A stretch of 64,000 bases of DNA. Origin: Lepidurus packardi (Eukaryota; Arthropoda; Branchiopoda; Notostraca; Triopsidae). This document shows, piece after piece, positions 52,100 through 63,531 of the stretch (positions are counted from its first letter, which is position 1; each line of letters starts with the position of its first letter). A program made the position numbers and the translations under genes. Location: assembly GCA_023053545.1 (NCBI GenBank), contig JAKZAN010000002.1, positions 6,754,790 through 6,818,789 of the forward strand, read 5' to 3'. The notes beneath the pieces are model-generated. The model was not told the origin of the DNA and did not search any database. It saw only the letters and a list, made by a program, of their open reading frames with translations.

Positions 52100-52105
52100 T
52101 TTATT
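52100..52105 (-). terminator. Poly(A) signal of LYRM2
   Basis: TTTATT on the plus strand gives AATAAA on the gene strand, 20 bases past the LYRM2 stop. The ANKRD6 stop on the opposite strand is only 119 bases from the LYRM2 stop, so the 3' ends of the two genes may overlap. Confidence 0.55.
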
Positions 52106-52124
52106 TAGAATCTCGACTCGAATA

Positions 52125-53153
52125 CTATTTGACACGGTTTAGCGAACTCTGAAGTTCTCGCAACATTTTCTGGCCGTATTGCAACAGGTGTTTGATAGCA
52201 GCCTACGTTGAGGAGAAAAGAAAGAAAACTTGATTTTAGACTTACGGTTAGTGGTGCAGAATGAGGAGTGGAAGGTTTACTTCGTCGGTTTGGGAAGAAT
52301 TGGAGCGAAAATCAGACCGAGCCCAATCTTGCATACACCTGCGCTCAGTAGGGTCTTCGACTTTTCTTAAATCGCGGAAAATAGTGCGATATAAACTGAG
52401 TACTTGTTGTCGGAGCATGAACTGAAAGTTTAGAAAAGTACCATATTAGCTCGGAATCAGATTAATACATCCAATTAGCGCAGCATTATTTAGTACAGCG
52501 ACCATATTAAGGCCACGGTGTAGTGGAACCCCTTATTTACGAGCTACAGCATGTTAAAAAAGGCGTGAAAAATTCTCATTCCCTTTGCAATACAATCAAA
52601 TTGCATTGTGGCAGTAATGCATGGAATGTATTTATCTATATAACTGGGTTCGTTTTTGTTCATATTTTTTACATTAATTTTTCACATACAGTTCCAAGTT
52701 ATGAACATATTAAATCACATATAAAAAACGCACCCAGTTATACAGATTTTCTTATTAAGACATTTTTTAAAAATTTTAAGTTACCTCTTTTTTTTAATTT
52801 CTTGCTAAAAGTGTATGAAATTACATTGAGAAAGGGTATGACATTAGTGCCCCCCCTCTGACAAAAAGTGATCAGCTACTTGAAGTACAGTACATTACAC
52901 CGTGACAGACTTGCTACCGACGGAACTGTTTCCCGCCAAACTAAGAAAGGCGGGCGCGAACGAAGGCTACTCCCACCTTCCCAAGACTGACTATTCCCAT
53001 GCCATGAATCATAACAAACGTATTATCTCTGTAATACAAGCTTAAAATCTTATTATTATTGTAGGATGCTGCGTTTATAGTGTGTTTTCTGTAGAAATAA
53101 TTAAATATAAATACCTGCTTTAAAGTTAACGTAGTTTTCTTTAGTCTTGACAT
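52125..53153 (-). CDS. LYRM2: LYR motif-containing protein 2
   Basis: LYRM proteins are small mitochondrial helical proteins that work with acyl carrier protein and act as subunits or assembly factors of respiratory complexes; LYRM2 has been linked to complex I. Exons 53115-53153, 52281-52421 and 52125-52202 encode 85 residues, against 88 in the human protein. The first exon is only 13 codons (MSRLKKTTLTLKQ), the known LYRM2 start, followed by QQVLSLYR containing the L-Y-R motif, RKVEDPTERRCMQDWARSDF with the downstream conserved Phe, and a C-terminal helix KHLLQYGQKMLREL. The middle intron is 693 bases. The gene lies head-to-head with the mTERF gene. Confidence 0.93.
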
Positions 53154-53457
53154 TTTAGAAATCACTACTGAAAGGCCATTCTACCCCTTACCGTGAATCT
53201 TCGAAACAAAGCAATGTTGCCGGTTGTAGAGTTTCCTGCTTTTAGCTAAAACCACTTTAAATGATTAATATTTATTTCGAATTTAGATAAAACTGCTTTT
53301 TATTTGAAACTTTTTAAATTAGATAACTAGCAAATTGGAGTATTTTTCTGGAAACTTAGTTGGCAACATTTATTTCTGAATTAAAGTTCAGAGGAGGCGC
53401 TAAACTTATTTACGATATTTAAATGCAGTAAGACATGTGGAATATTTTTTCTACAAC
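53154..53457. promoter_or_regulatory. Shared divergent promoter region of LYRM2 and mTERF
   Basis: The start codons of the two genes are separated by 304 bases and point away from each other. The region is AT-rich and shows no clear TATA box assignable to either gene. A bidirectional promoter is inferred from geometry only. Confidence 0.45.
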
Positions 53458-55378
53458 ATGATGAGACTTTGTATTAAAACACTACGAGCGAGTAGTAAAA
53501 ACCTTGTCGTACTTCGGAAGGGCTTATCTGATATAAGTGTCACCCCTGCAAGGCTTAGATTTACAGAACAAGAGTGGGATGACATCAAGCCAAAACACCC
53601 CAAAAAGAATGCGCGAATTAAGGTGTTTCGAGAGTTATTAGGTTTGGACATTATTTAATCGTAAGGAAGAAAAACAATGTATTTTGGACATTAGGACCTA
53701 AAATATCAGTTTACGCCGCGACGAGAGATTTGGATACGTTAGATGCTCAATGTCCATCTCCGCATGCGATTCCAGATGGAAAACAAATGGCAAAGATGGT
53801 CTTAATGCTAAGGAAACTGGGCTTCCCCAAAGAAGACATCAGGAAAGACTTTACACTGCTCTCGAAGGACCCTTTCACGATTCATGACACGATACGAAGT
53901 CTGCAGGAACTCGGAGTAGAACACATCAAAACCAGTCACGTTTTAAAGTATTCTTTGCTTTATCTTCTTATAGTTTCGATCGTCTTAATAAAACGCGTTC
54001 TTGTGAAAAGGTACCTTCCTACGTTGTCGCAAGTCTTACAAGTGGCAAAAGCTCACTTTGATTTGCCACCAGACTTCAACTTCGGTCACAGTTTGATAGA
54101 ACACTTGGACTTTTTGCCGGAAGCCAGTTTATGCGAGCTACGTGAATCGTTGAAACAGATTGATGAGCTTAGGTTCACACTGGGTGATTTAAAAGCTCTC
54201 ATTTACCAGCATTATTTCAAGTGGAAATTCGAATGCTCACTGGAAGTGGCCAAGCAAATTGTAGATAAACGTTACGAAATTCTCAGGCGAAGTTATTCGC
54301 ATGTTAGTAAGATTGCCAACTGCCTACGAGATAGCGGATTTACTCCAGATCAGGTATTTACTTTTTGCAATTCATATTTTTTTTAATGTCCTGAATTGTT
54401 GTTAAAGTGAATGTTGGTTTATTTTTATTAGATTATGAAGATAAAGAAGCTCTTCTACTATGACCCAAAGGTTCTTGAAACGTATTGCAGAAACGTGAGC
54501 AAAGTAGGCAGCATGGTACTCCCAGAATTTTTAGCGAAGTACCCTCGTGTGCTAGAAGTGGGATCAGACGTAGTCTTACCCAACCTGATCGCCTTAAGAT
54601 GCTACGGTTTCAGCGAGGAAGCCATCGAAAATTGCGTTCGTACCTTATACCTCGATCCTTCTGTACTCCGCGCGAGGCTAATGGAAGTAGAGCATATACC
54701 CGAATTTAGCATCCTCAAGACACATAGTCGATTTTTGTCCATTCTGGTCTACTACAACCGTGCCAGCGCTCGACTGCAAGACGCTCGTTTATCACATCCT
54801 CACAAGATCTCTGTGCAGCTTCTCACTTCTCGTAACGACGTGTAAGATCCGTCTCTGGACTCGAGAATTGTCTTTTTATTAATTTCTTTTTGCTTAGATA
54901 CTCCCAAGCAATCACGCACATCAAGAGTTTTCGCCTATCGGATCAATTGCTTGAGTACCTCAGCGATCTGCTCGGTGACGAACAAAAGTTGATCAGAGCT
55001 CGACTAGAAGAACATCCGTTTCAGAATCATCTCGAATTAATGCATGTTAAGACAGTCGTAGACTTCTTGGTTGATGAAGGGTTCACGACCGAGCAGATAT
55101 CCCGAGGAATCCAGCTAGTTCTGTATCCGAAACTAGTCATAGAGCAACACATTCTGAAGGTGGCTCTTCTTCCCGAGCTCCAGCCATTCACGAAATGGCG
55201 AAAGCATCCGCAATTGCTCCAGATACTTTTGTATGTGATTGAACGCAACTTCCATTTCACTGGTAACGGCATTTTCAGTGAACCAGAGCCTGAAGTGCAA
55301 GATCAACACCAAAAGCGCCATGAAAATGATACTTCCTATGTACATAAAGATTCGCAGGAATACAAGATGAAAGTTTAG
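53458..55378 (+). CDS. Mitochondrial transcription termination factor family protein (mTERF)
   Basis: mTERF proteins are right-handed superhelices of about 30-residue repeats that bind mitochondrial DNA. Exons 53458-53641, 53710-54353, 54432-54841 and 54898-55378 give 572 residues. The N-terminus MMRLCIKTLRASSKNLVV is basic and hydroxylated, like a mitochondrial presequence. Repeat helices with the L-x-x-x-G/P pattern recur (MLRKLGFPKEDI, CLRDSGFTPDQ, ALRCYGFSEEAI, FLVDEGFTTEQI). The C-terminal part, FLSILVYYNRASARL and QLLEYLSDLLG, resembles mTERF1/5-type factors of insects and sea urchin. The first donor is weak (GTTTGG). Exon 2 contains an odd hydrophobic stretch encoded by 53948-54010. 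These 63 bases start GTATTC and end AAAG, and may be an in-frame intron whose removal gives 551 residues. The gene is convergent with the glucosidase, 114 bases apart. Confidence 0.82.
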
Positions 55379-55492
55379 TTTAGTACAAGTCAAGTGGAAT
55401 TGTATTCGTATTGTAAGTACGTGCACTGTCACTTCAGATTATTGCAAAAAAAAATCTCGAGTTAGCTTAAGGTTTCATTAAAACAAAAAGTT

Positions 55493-58400
55493 TTAACTAG
55501 TGAAATAAGCCACAGTCACCATCGAACTATAGAGAACAGCTAAGACTAGTTTGGGAGCTAAAGACCCATTCACTCCCAGCTCGTCTTCTGGCAAGGGACA
55601 GCTTAACATTTCTGTTGGTCTGACAATGAAACGCTGGCGTTTAAACTCAGCCGTTAGGCCTGCAAAATATGATAAAGATAACTCCTTTATTGATAACTGA
55701 ATAACCGGTTACACAATTTTTGAAATTAAGGATGGAAACTATATACGTTCTTACCTGAAGAAAGCGGATAGATCGCATTGTCTAACGTGGTTAGCAATTC
55801 AATGGCGCAGTTGCCTGAAGGTTCCACGCAAACACGCTCTTCAGTAATGCACATTACCAAGCTACAGTTCTGGTAATCCAAGCCTAATGAAAGCAATACA
55901 ATAAGGATTAAATAAATTAATATAAAATGTGAATAAACACAATGTTGGTAAATTAGTAACTGTAAAAATGTGCAATGTTTACGTAAAAATAATCAGAGAA
56001 TTCTCAATACAAGTCGGCCAAGATAGGTTTGATCACGCTGATTTAATTTTTTTTTTAGTAATTTATATTTTGAAATAATATTAAAATACAAAGTTAACAG
56101 GAAATTGATTTAAAACTTACACATGTTTCTTTTATAGCTATCATTATTTTTCTTTGGTACGAAAATGAAAAGGCTGCACCTGCAAAGTAGGCAGGTACCG
56201 TATTACCTTGGATTGTCCAGTTCGAAATGCCCGGAGGCATTATAGGGTTCGCGCTCATTTGGTCTACGTGTAAACGAACCCCACCGTAGCCAAAAAGTAT
56301 TGCTTGAAGAAATCCACCCATTCCTGTAATAAAATTGACTGCTCCTACTTGCTGTTGGGCCTCAGTCCACACCTACGAAGAAATAAAACTTTAAAAAATA
56401 TTACGCAAATTGTATCTGTGCTGTTATGGATGCAACTAACATAATCTATTCAAACAAGAATCTAACGTGGATCTACACGAATTAAATACTAATTGACTGA
56501 TCGCTAAAATAACTAAATATCAGTTCAGTAATGCCACAGTATCTAGGTTTCAAGCTCTAGGTTTGAAACCTATATACTGTGGTAATGCTAAAAATAGTTA
56601 GAAAATCATTTCAAGTTAATAGTTTCGAGCCTTCTTTTAAGGAGACCAGCTTTTTTGAAGCGGTCTTACCTTAAAAGGTTCGGTTTTGTAAGGCAAGTAA
56701 CTCTGGTTGAACATCTCCTCAGCTTTGGCGGTATCGTTCAATTCCAAATGCCCCACTGCGTGCATACTCCATGTCATAGCTGGACCATCTTTTCGAGTCA
56801 CAGGTTCATAAATATTCAGATCATTCCGACGCTGCACTGGATCGATCACATGCATCAAAGGGAATCCCAAGAGTACTACATCAGCTTGTTTGATTTCTTC
56901 CCCTATATCATTCACGAAACAAATTCTTAGAAAAAACAAACGAACTTTAAGAATTTCGGAATACCTACCAATCTGATAGCCATCAAATTCAGGATGATAG
57001 TTGTTCGTTGCATCATAATTATACTTTAAACGTCGGGCAGTATCCATCCATTGATCAGGAATATCACCAGTCATATAATCACCACATAAACACTTGGCAT
57101 GCCTGAAATGTATACAAAAAACTCCATTGTTAATCACATCCAAAAGGGAACGACGAAAGAAGAAAAACAACGGTGAAGAAGATATACTTGGCAAAGAAGA
57201 TGGAATAGGCTGCAACCGTATTTGTATAAATAGAATTGTTCACCGCCAAATGATCTTCATCTGGAGGCATGACTCCTATGTTTAAAACAAGCCCAATCAA
57301 AGAAAATTAATTTTCAAACATGAAACACGAGGAATTTTACCGTTAATTTCATAGAAACCGGAGTCAGAATTATACTCAGCTCGGCTGGCCCAAAACTCGG
57401 CCATTTCGCGAATAAAATCGCAGCCGTTGACATCCATAGGGTATTCGTAGTCTTCGCCATACAGCCAATCTTTATCTTTGGTGGCTGACCAGTACAATCG
57501 AGCAGCGAACGCAATGTCGCCAGTCACATGTTGCTGATTTTCCCGAGTTTCGGGACAACAATCTGGTGTACATTCGGTACCAGTAACGACACTTTCCCAC
57601 GGAAACCTAAAAACAAATTCCAAAAATAAAAAAGCTTCGGATTGAAGTAAGACCTGGCCTGCCATTCGTTCGCAGGCTATCCGAAGTTCCCTACTTCCGT
57701 CGTTGCATAATTCGTACGTTAATTAAACCATTCGTACACAAATCCAGGTAGATGTTATTTCAGTTGGTAGCTTCTTTCTTGACGAGACAATACAACACAT
57801 TGAAACTTACCTGGCTCCTTGATAGCCACCTGAAGCCGCTCGATCCCGGGCCGTTTGCATACGAGACATGCGATATAGCAACAAATCCTTCGCAATGTCA
57901 GGCCAGAGCAGCAAAACTGGAGGAAACATCCACATTTCCGTATCCCAGAAAGAATGGCCTTAATAAAAAAAAAAAAAAGTTCTAAAGAATTTTGCTAAGT
58001 AATTCAGAATTACTTAAAATTGAAGTAGTGTACCCTGATAGTCTTGCAAAAGTCCCCCATTAGCCAATCCACCTGGACTAAGTCCATAGAAAGGCTTATG
58101 CAATCCATCTTCATGACTAGGCAAAGACATGAGTAAGTAATACATGCTTCCATAGACAGTTTTTGCCTATAGATAATCAATGTTAGAAATAAAAATCGTT
58201 TTTGAAACTCTTTTTCAGAAACTTAAAGTTACCAGTTCTTTATTTTCCCCTTCAAGATGGATGTTTCCCGCCTGCCAGACTTTACTCCACGCATTAAGAT
58301 GAGCTTTCAGCAAATCCTCGCTTCGACCGTTAGTTATATAATACCTGGCCTTATTGTATTCTCGGGTTGCTGTAGCATAAGTGTCACTTGTCGCCATAAC

Positions 58401-59554
58401 CAAAGTAAAGATGGGGTTCGAGACGTTTAAGGTAATCGTATCTGGAACCTTGAAACAAAAATAAGAAATAAAATTCCAAGAATACGCGAAAGGTTATCTT
58501 TGACTAAGTACGTACGTCAGTCCAAACGACGAACACTGGTAATGGAAACGATTGATACTTTGTATCTTCTATAATCTTGGTCTGGCCTGACGTCCATAAA
58601 TCCTGGCCGCTTCCATGAATATCGTCAAAAGTTATATCAGAGCTGTCAGATCCAGGATTGTTAGTCAAATCCAAGGAAATAGATTCGGCTAATTTTCCCG
58701 CATAAATAAATAAAAAGAAACCAATTAAGTTTTCAGACCACGTTATACCAATATTCAATTACTTGTGTTAAAAATAGCTTTAATTTGAGTAACGAGCAAA
58801 GAAGTATAAACGCGATGAGCATATGTAGTCTGCTCAATGACGACGTCATTTAGGTTAATTTGCTCCACAAACGTTGCTAAATACAACATTTTCAATCAAA
58901 AGTTAAGTTTTTAAAATAAATAATTTAAGCTAGCATTACCTAGACTAACGTCTAACCGATATCGTGTGCTAACGACATTCTCGTTGAAAGAAACTCGTAC
59001 GTTAACTCGAGAAGGAACTCGCGCTCTGTGACTTTCACCACGTTCACCACTATACAGACCATTCATATATACAGTATCGGTATATACTGTAGTAGCTACT
59101 TGGCCGTTTCCTACACTTGCCATGTGTTGCAGATTGGCAGGCAATCTAACGAAAATTTAAACGGAATCACATTTTTTCACTCCTTACAGGAATTAAAAGA
59201 GCTCACTGACACCGTTTTTAGTAATACAGTGGGTGATTAACGAACATAATCCATTCTAAAAAGATGTTCGTTAACCGAATTGTTCGCTAACCGATCATCG
59301 AATTACCATAGACTTTTAATGCCTGTCATTTGTACGTAAAAGTACTTGTGTTTGTTTGGAGGTGTTCGTTATCCGATCTGTTCGTTAACCGATCACCCAC
59401 TGCAAAATTAAGGTACTTACGAGTCGGACTCGAAAATAGTGGGTGAATCGCTCAAGTCAGGTGTCTCGGCACCTGTTTGGAAAACAGAAACTTCGCATGC
59501 GCAAAGCTGATTTGCCAACAAATGTGCCAAGAAAAATACACCCAAGAACGCCAT
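55493..59554 (-). CDS. PGGHG: Protein-glucosylgalactosylhydroxylysine glucosidase (GH65, PGGHG/ATHL1-like), predicted secreted and GPI-anchored
   Basis: Removes glucose from the Glc-Gal unit on hydroxylysine of collagen-type proteins. Fourteen exons: 59421-59554, 58940-59145, 58763-58876, 58516-58688, 58233-58448, 58034-58166, 57811-57958, 57341-57606, 57188-57275, 56969-57102, 56670-56902, 56123-56372, 55755-55883 and 55493-55659; 796 residues. Family motifs: GLYSGERGESHRARVPS, GLSPGGLANGG, FWDTEMWMFP (catalytic Asp), MPPDEDHLAVNNSIYTN (catalytic Glu), YHPEFDGY, GPAMTWSM, and WTE followed by GAVNFITGMGGFLQA. These keep the three acidic residues of the family. Unlike the human enzyme it begins with a signal peptide (MAFLGVFFLAHLLANQLCA) and ends with a hydrophobic tail (LVLAVLYSSMVTVAYF) preceded by small residues, like a GPI-anchor signal. 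The junction of exons 12 and 13 is ambiguous by a few codons because GTGTAAGT offers two donors. Confidence 0.9.
56534..56582. repeat. 20-base inverted repeat with one mismatch
   Basis: Arms 56534-56553 and 56563-56582 pair at 19 of 20 positions around a nine-base loop, inside a glucosidase intron. The outer flank GTAATG is repeated directly on both sides, as expected for a small inserted element or a stable hairpin. Confidence 0.75.
59227..59402. mobile_element. Non-autonomous DNA transposon (MITE), pogo/Tc1-like
   Basis: A 176-base element inside the first glucosidase intron. Both ends read inward as CAGTGGGTGAT, followed by a sub-terminal TTAACGAACA that is offset by four bases between the two ends. 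Inside each end is a tandem repeat of the type GTTCGTTAACCGAT. The left flank is TA; the right flank is CA, so a TA target duplication would have to be mutated on one side. There is no open frame of transposase size. The assignment to pogo/Tc1-mariner rests on the CAGT ends and the TA on one side only. Confidence 0.6.
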
Positions 59555-60546
59555 ACTGTAACAGAAAGAATAGACAAATAAGTGAAGTTAGAATTATATA
59601 AGTCATATGGAAATTTATCGTACGTTGGATTGACCGAAGGCATCTTCCTTGGAGCGATTCTGATGCCCGACTGAATTTGGGACGAGTTGAAATATTGCCC
59701 CCAAGTGGAAAGTGGAACTTTAACACTGTGTATTCCGAGCACGAAGGTCAAGGTGAGGTTACAGGGTAGGCGACCTTATTCAAAGACAACCCTTACCTTT
59801 AACGGTGGAATTCGTTTGCTAATGTTTAGTGACAAACATGACCCGAAAGTTGCATTCCCTTTTTCCAAGATAAGAGTTAGGGTTTATCGAATAATTGATA
59901 TCGTATCGTAAAGCAAATAATGGTGTTTGTATCGACTTTTCCCTTAAAAATGCAATTAAACATCGGCAGCAACAAGCGTTGACCTAATTTGCCTTTACAT
60001 TAAGAAATGAAAGTGAAATGAAAATGAAAATACATTTTATTAACTGCAAATTCAATTCAATTCAAAACACAAAACTTCGAAAAAATCGTAGCTAGTTTCA
60101 CTAGAAGAAATTGAGAGCTTCAATTAAAAAGTGTAGCTGAATCTCAAATTGGTGTTCAAAGCTTTAACTAACGTTGTGACTAAACTAAGAAAAAAATTGA
60201 AATTGTGAATGAAAATGAAATTTGAATGGTAAGTTATGAACAAAAGCAAAAACAAAAATTGAAATTCTTGAATTGAACACAGCAAACAAAATTGAGCTAG
60301 AACTGAAAACTCTAAATTAAAACAGAAACTTTAAAACGAAAATGAAAAAGAATCTAGAGTATTCTAAAAAAAACTACGGTTTTCTTGGAAAGATACTAAA
60401 TAAACAATTCGTCTTAACAGAAAAGACGAGAATAACCACAATTAAAGCTTCTTAAGCTCGGATTTAGATTTTAGATTATTACCTGTATAGCTTGAGTGTA
60501 AAAAAGTTTACAATTTTCAAGGACATAAATAGAACACGAAGTTTCA
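59555..60546. other. Spacer between glucosidase 5' end and MED8 3' end
   Basis: No gene seen. The right half holds an A-rich low-complexity block. The left part contains the glucosidase promoter and 5' UTR. Confidence 0.5.
60004..60355. repeat. A-rich low-complexity block of GAAAATGAAA-like units
   Basis: Variants of GAAATGAAAATGAAA, AATTGAAATT and AAAACAAAAA recur throughout without a fixed period, including several AATTCAATTC repeats. It lies 3' of MED8. Confidence 0.65.
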
Positions 60547-61522
60547 CTAGCGGTAAGGATGTACTTGGCCTGCTGCTTTGATATTAGTTTTAATGGTACT
60601 TGGTGCCTTCCCGCCTGCGAAAAGAAAATGAGCTTGAAATTCTTGATTTTGAAGTGATATAAAACATAATAATAATCATAATAATAAAATACCTGCTCCA
60701 GGAGCGTTAGGTCGAATTCCACCGGGACCAGCGTTAGGAGGACCACTGGGAGGGCCAGGCATGGGTACATTAGGTTTCAAATTCCGACCAAAGCCTACAG
60801 CAGCTACTAATGCTTGTGAATCAGAAGTATTCCAAGTGGTGGCTGCGTTTGCCCGAGCAGTTGCTTCACTTTCCCATTCTTCTCTCGCTTGTGATATAAG
60901 CTCAACAACGTTGTTAACGATCTTGTTCAATGCATTCACTTGTTTCTAGAAACAAACGAAAAAGTTCGTCTAACGTAATTTAAGTTTCAATTGCCTTGAA
61001 TTGCTTTTACTAAGATTAATTTAGACGTGAGGTTTATAGGGTTCTCGTACTTGTGCAGTGTCTGGGGGAGTTTGTGCAGCTCTTTGTTCGAGTTGTCCTT
61101 GTCGTAGTTCAACTTCTGGATCAGGCTTTGTACGCAGTAGATCGGGAACCAAATCATGAGTAAAGGCTGGTACTCGGCTATCTGTCATCCGACTGAGGTT
61201 TTCATCGGGGTCCGGACTTAACAGCAGCGGAAGTAAAACCAGGTTCCTTAATAAGGGCGTTCTTTCATGCTTTAACGCTTTTAGTAACGTGTTCATCTAT
61301 GTAAGGCAAAATTGAGTAAAGTACTGGGACAAAATAAGGTAGAATGCTTAGGTTTACTTGTCCTGAAATCAAGGCGAAGCTGTCCAACATGGAAGGCCAT
61401 TGAATTATTTCATGTTCATGTTCCATGCGAACAATCAAAGACGAGAGTGAGCCTTTGAGGTCATTTACGCGCTGGATTATTGTATCGAGAGCTGCTTCAA
61501 GTTGCTTTTCTTCCCTTTGCAT
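60547..61522 (-). CDS. MED8: Mediator of RNA polymerase II transcription subunit 8
   Basis: A head-module subunit of Mediator that links activators to RNA polymerase II; nuclear. Exons 61358-61522, 61051-61296, 60693-60945 and 60547-60614 encode 243 residues. The N-terminus MQREEKQLEAALDTIIQRV is the family signature, followed by WPSMLDSFALISGQ, LKALKHERTPLLRNLVLLPL, DSRVPAFTHDLVPDLLRTKP and the coiled KQVNALNKIVNNVVELI. A Pro/Gly-rich linker leads to the conserved end KAPSTIKTNIKAAGQVHPYR. Every splice junction keeps frame. Introns are 61-105 bases. Confidence 0.96.
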
Positions 61523-62078
61523 AGTAAGTTCACTTTGTTGTTCGTCTTCTTCTTCTCGTCTTTGTCAATTACTTTGTTTTTTAATTGTTTTGTTTGGGTA
61601 GTAAGGTGCCACAACCTCAAAGATTTACAACTCGCTACCATCTAGCGGTATTTTGCAACATCATGATAGATCAATTGATGTACGAAACGCTATTTCCGTC
61701 AGGTAGCACGCTAGTGCGAAGTACCATTCCTATTCATAGTAACGGGAACCTTAAAGTTCACAGAAACGTTGCTCATTTTCTCTATAAATAGGCTTATAAC
61801 TATATTGTAGCTTTTACTTTACTTCGTAGTCCACTTCAAGAACACTGTTATGTCTATTTCTATTATTTTTAGATCTGAAAAATTCGACCTTTGAACCATT
61901 TGCTTAGTGTTTATTTTTAACTGCTAAATTACGGTTTCATTAATGAATTCCTTATTCCTAATATAAGCTTTGTTGGGAGGACAAAGTCGACGTTTCATTT
62001 TCCCAGGAAATCTTTTATTTTAATATTAGTTCTTGACATTCAAGCCATTTAATAGAGCCTGTATATTGGCAACTTAGG
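61523..62078. other. Spacer between MED8 5' end and MOSC gene 3' end
   Basis: No gene or repeat seen. It holds the MED8 promoter and the 3' UTR of the MOSC gene. Confidence 0.5.
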
Positions 62079-63531
62079 TTAATCCCAAGTTAATAAATCT
62101 CCGACACAAAGCTCAACTTGCTGCTTGTTATCGTTTCCAATCGCCGTCCAAACTCCAAAGTGTAATTTGGGTCCCCGTATGGCTCCTAAAGCACGCAATG
62201 GTTCTTTGCTGGGCTCTCCTGTTTCTGTATCTACGCATATCATCAGACAGCGAGGACAATTACCTTCACTCTACATAATAAATCAAAATGGTAAAAAATA
62301 TGAAATAAATATTTGATTTTACTATTAGTGCTAATTTCCCGATTCGAAAAGTAGCCCACTTTTCTTCTTCATAAGGTTCTACCCCTTCAATTATCAAATT
62401 TCCGCGGAAACGGTCCAGTAAGTCTTTCTGTGATATATGATGGATTAGTCATGTTTTCAAGTATGTTTCATACTGATTTTTCTTTTCAATATTGGGTTGT
62501 CAGGACCAATTATTTCAAGTTCACTTTAAGAAATTGAATAGGGCTAAAATCGTTCGAAAATATGTATGATAGATTAGTAATTACCGAATCATATGTTAAG
62601 GTGTAATCCATTTCTTCCGTGTCCTCTTTGAATTTGAGCACGCTGTCATAATTTATAAGCAGAAAATGCGCGTCGTTAGCCATGGATAAAGGCGCTTTTG
62701 CTTTGGAAGCTCGTTCATCGCTTTTGTGCTGCCGAATCAATCGCAATCCCTCTTGATTAAATACGTCCTGCAGCCACAACGCCACCTCGTCCCCGCAATC
62801 TTCACCTACGACCTTCCCCACGCAGACTTTGGTAACACACAGAGCTGCTTTAACCGAATCACCATTTTCCTTACCCTCCAAGTCCACAGCAACACTTCCA
62901 AATCCTATTAAATAATAGCGATATAAAATCAAGTCACAAAAGAAATTATTCTTCCAAATTCACATTTAAAACATTGTTTGAAACACATAAACTCCATTTC
63001 CGCAACTGAATTCAAAAGGTTTTTCCAGCGTTCCAGTCTATCTAACACACCGCAATGTCGCCAATATATAGGCTTGTGCCTTTATGTCATTAAACGTAAA
63101 CAACTAAACAAGTTCTGAGAAATTAAAAGAAAATAACGAATAAAAAAAAATCTCAAACTTCCTTTGATGTTATTCTAAGGACAACTCTTTTCACAACTCG
63201 TTACGTTTATAAAATAATAGAAGTAATAGAAGAGAATAATAGAAGTAAATAGAAGTAAGAAAATAATAGAAGTAATAACAATAATAATACCTGGAAAGGA
63301 AAGAGTCAGAATTCCTCTTTCTAGATCAATTTGCGATTCCAGTAAGCAAAGTTTGGGCTCACTATTCAAATCCAGTCCTCTTCCGGAAGGAGTTGTAACC
63401 GAAAAATGTCTATCGTAAAGCAATCCTTTCGCTCCAATCGGCCATTTCTCTACTTTTAAAGGTGCACCGGACTTTACTGGGTACAAATGAATACCCCGTA
63501 AACGAGGCGAGCCTGGTAATAAAGCTGTCAT
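62079..63531 (-). CDS. MOSC-domain protein, like the C-terminal half of molybdenum cofactor sulfurase
   Basis: MOSC domains bind or sulfurate molybdenum cofactor. Exons 63291-63531, 62585-62904, 62323-62427 and 62079-62270 give 285 residues. The beta-barrel N-terminal part has LRGIHLYPVKSGAPLKVEKW and GLLYDRHFSV; then ANDAHFLLIN, DLLDRFRGNLIIEGVEPYEE and the conserved NCPRCLMICVDTETGEPSKE with a Cys pair, and RGPKLHFGVW. These match MOCOS and mitochondrial amidoxime-reducing component proteins; the CPRC-xxxCVD-x-TG motif with REPL-type ending is closest to MOCOS. The N-terminal aminotransferase domain of MOCOS is absent from the window. A possible acceptor CTCATTAG lies just before the ATG at 63529, so these may be the last exons of a full MOCOS gene extending to the right. 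Confidence 0.85.
63206..63290. repeat. Imperfect AATAGAAGT tandem repeat
   Basis: Units of AATAGAAGTA and AATAATAGAAGT recur about six times inside the first intron of the MOSC gene, running up to its donor site. Confidence 0.7.

Noticed and set aside
52523-52861. 112-codon plus-strand open frame rich in Phe, Ile and His in the LYRM2 intron
   Set aside because: AT-rich composition explains the hydrophobic residues, and there is no motif, promoter or homology.
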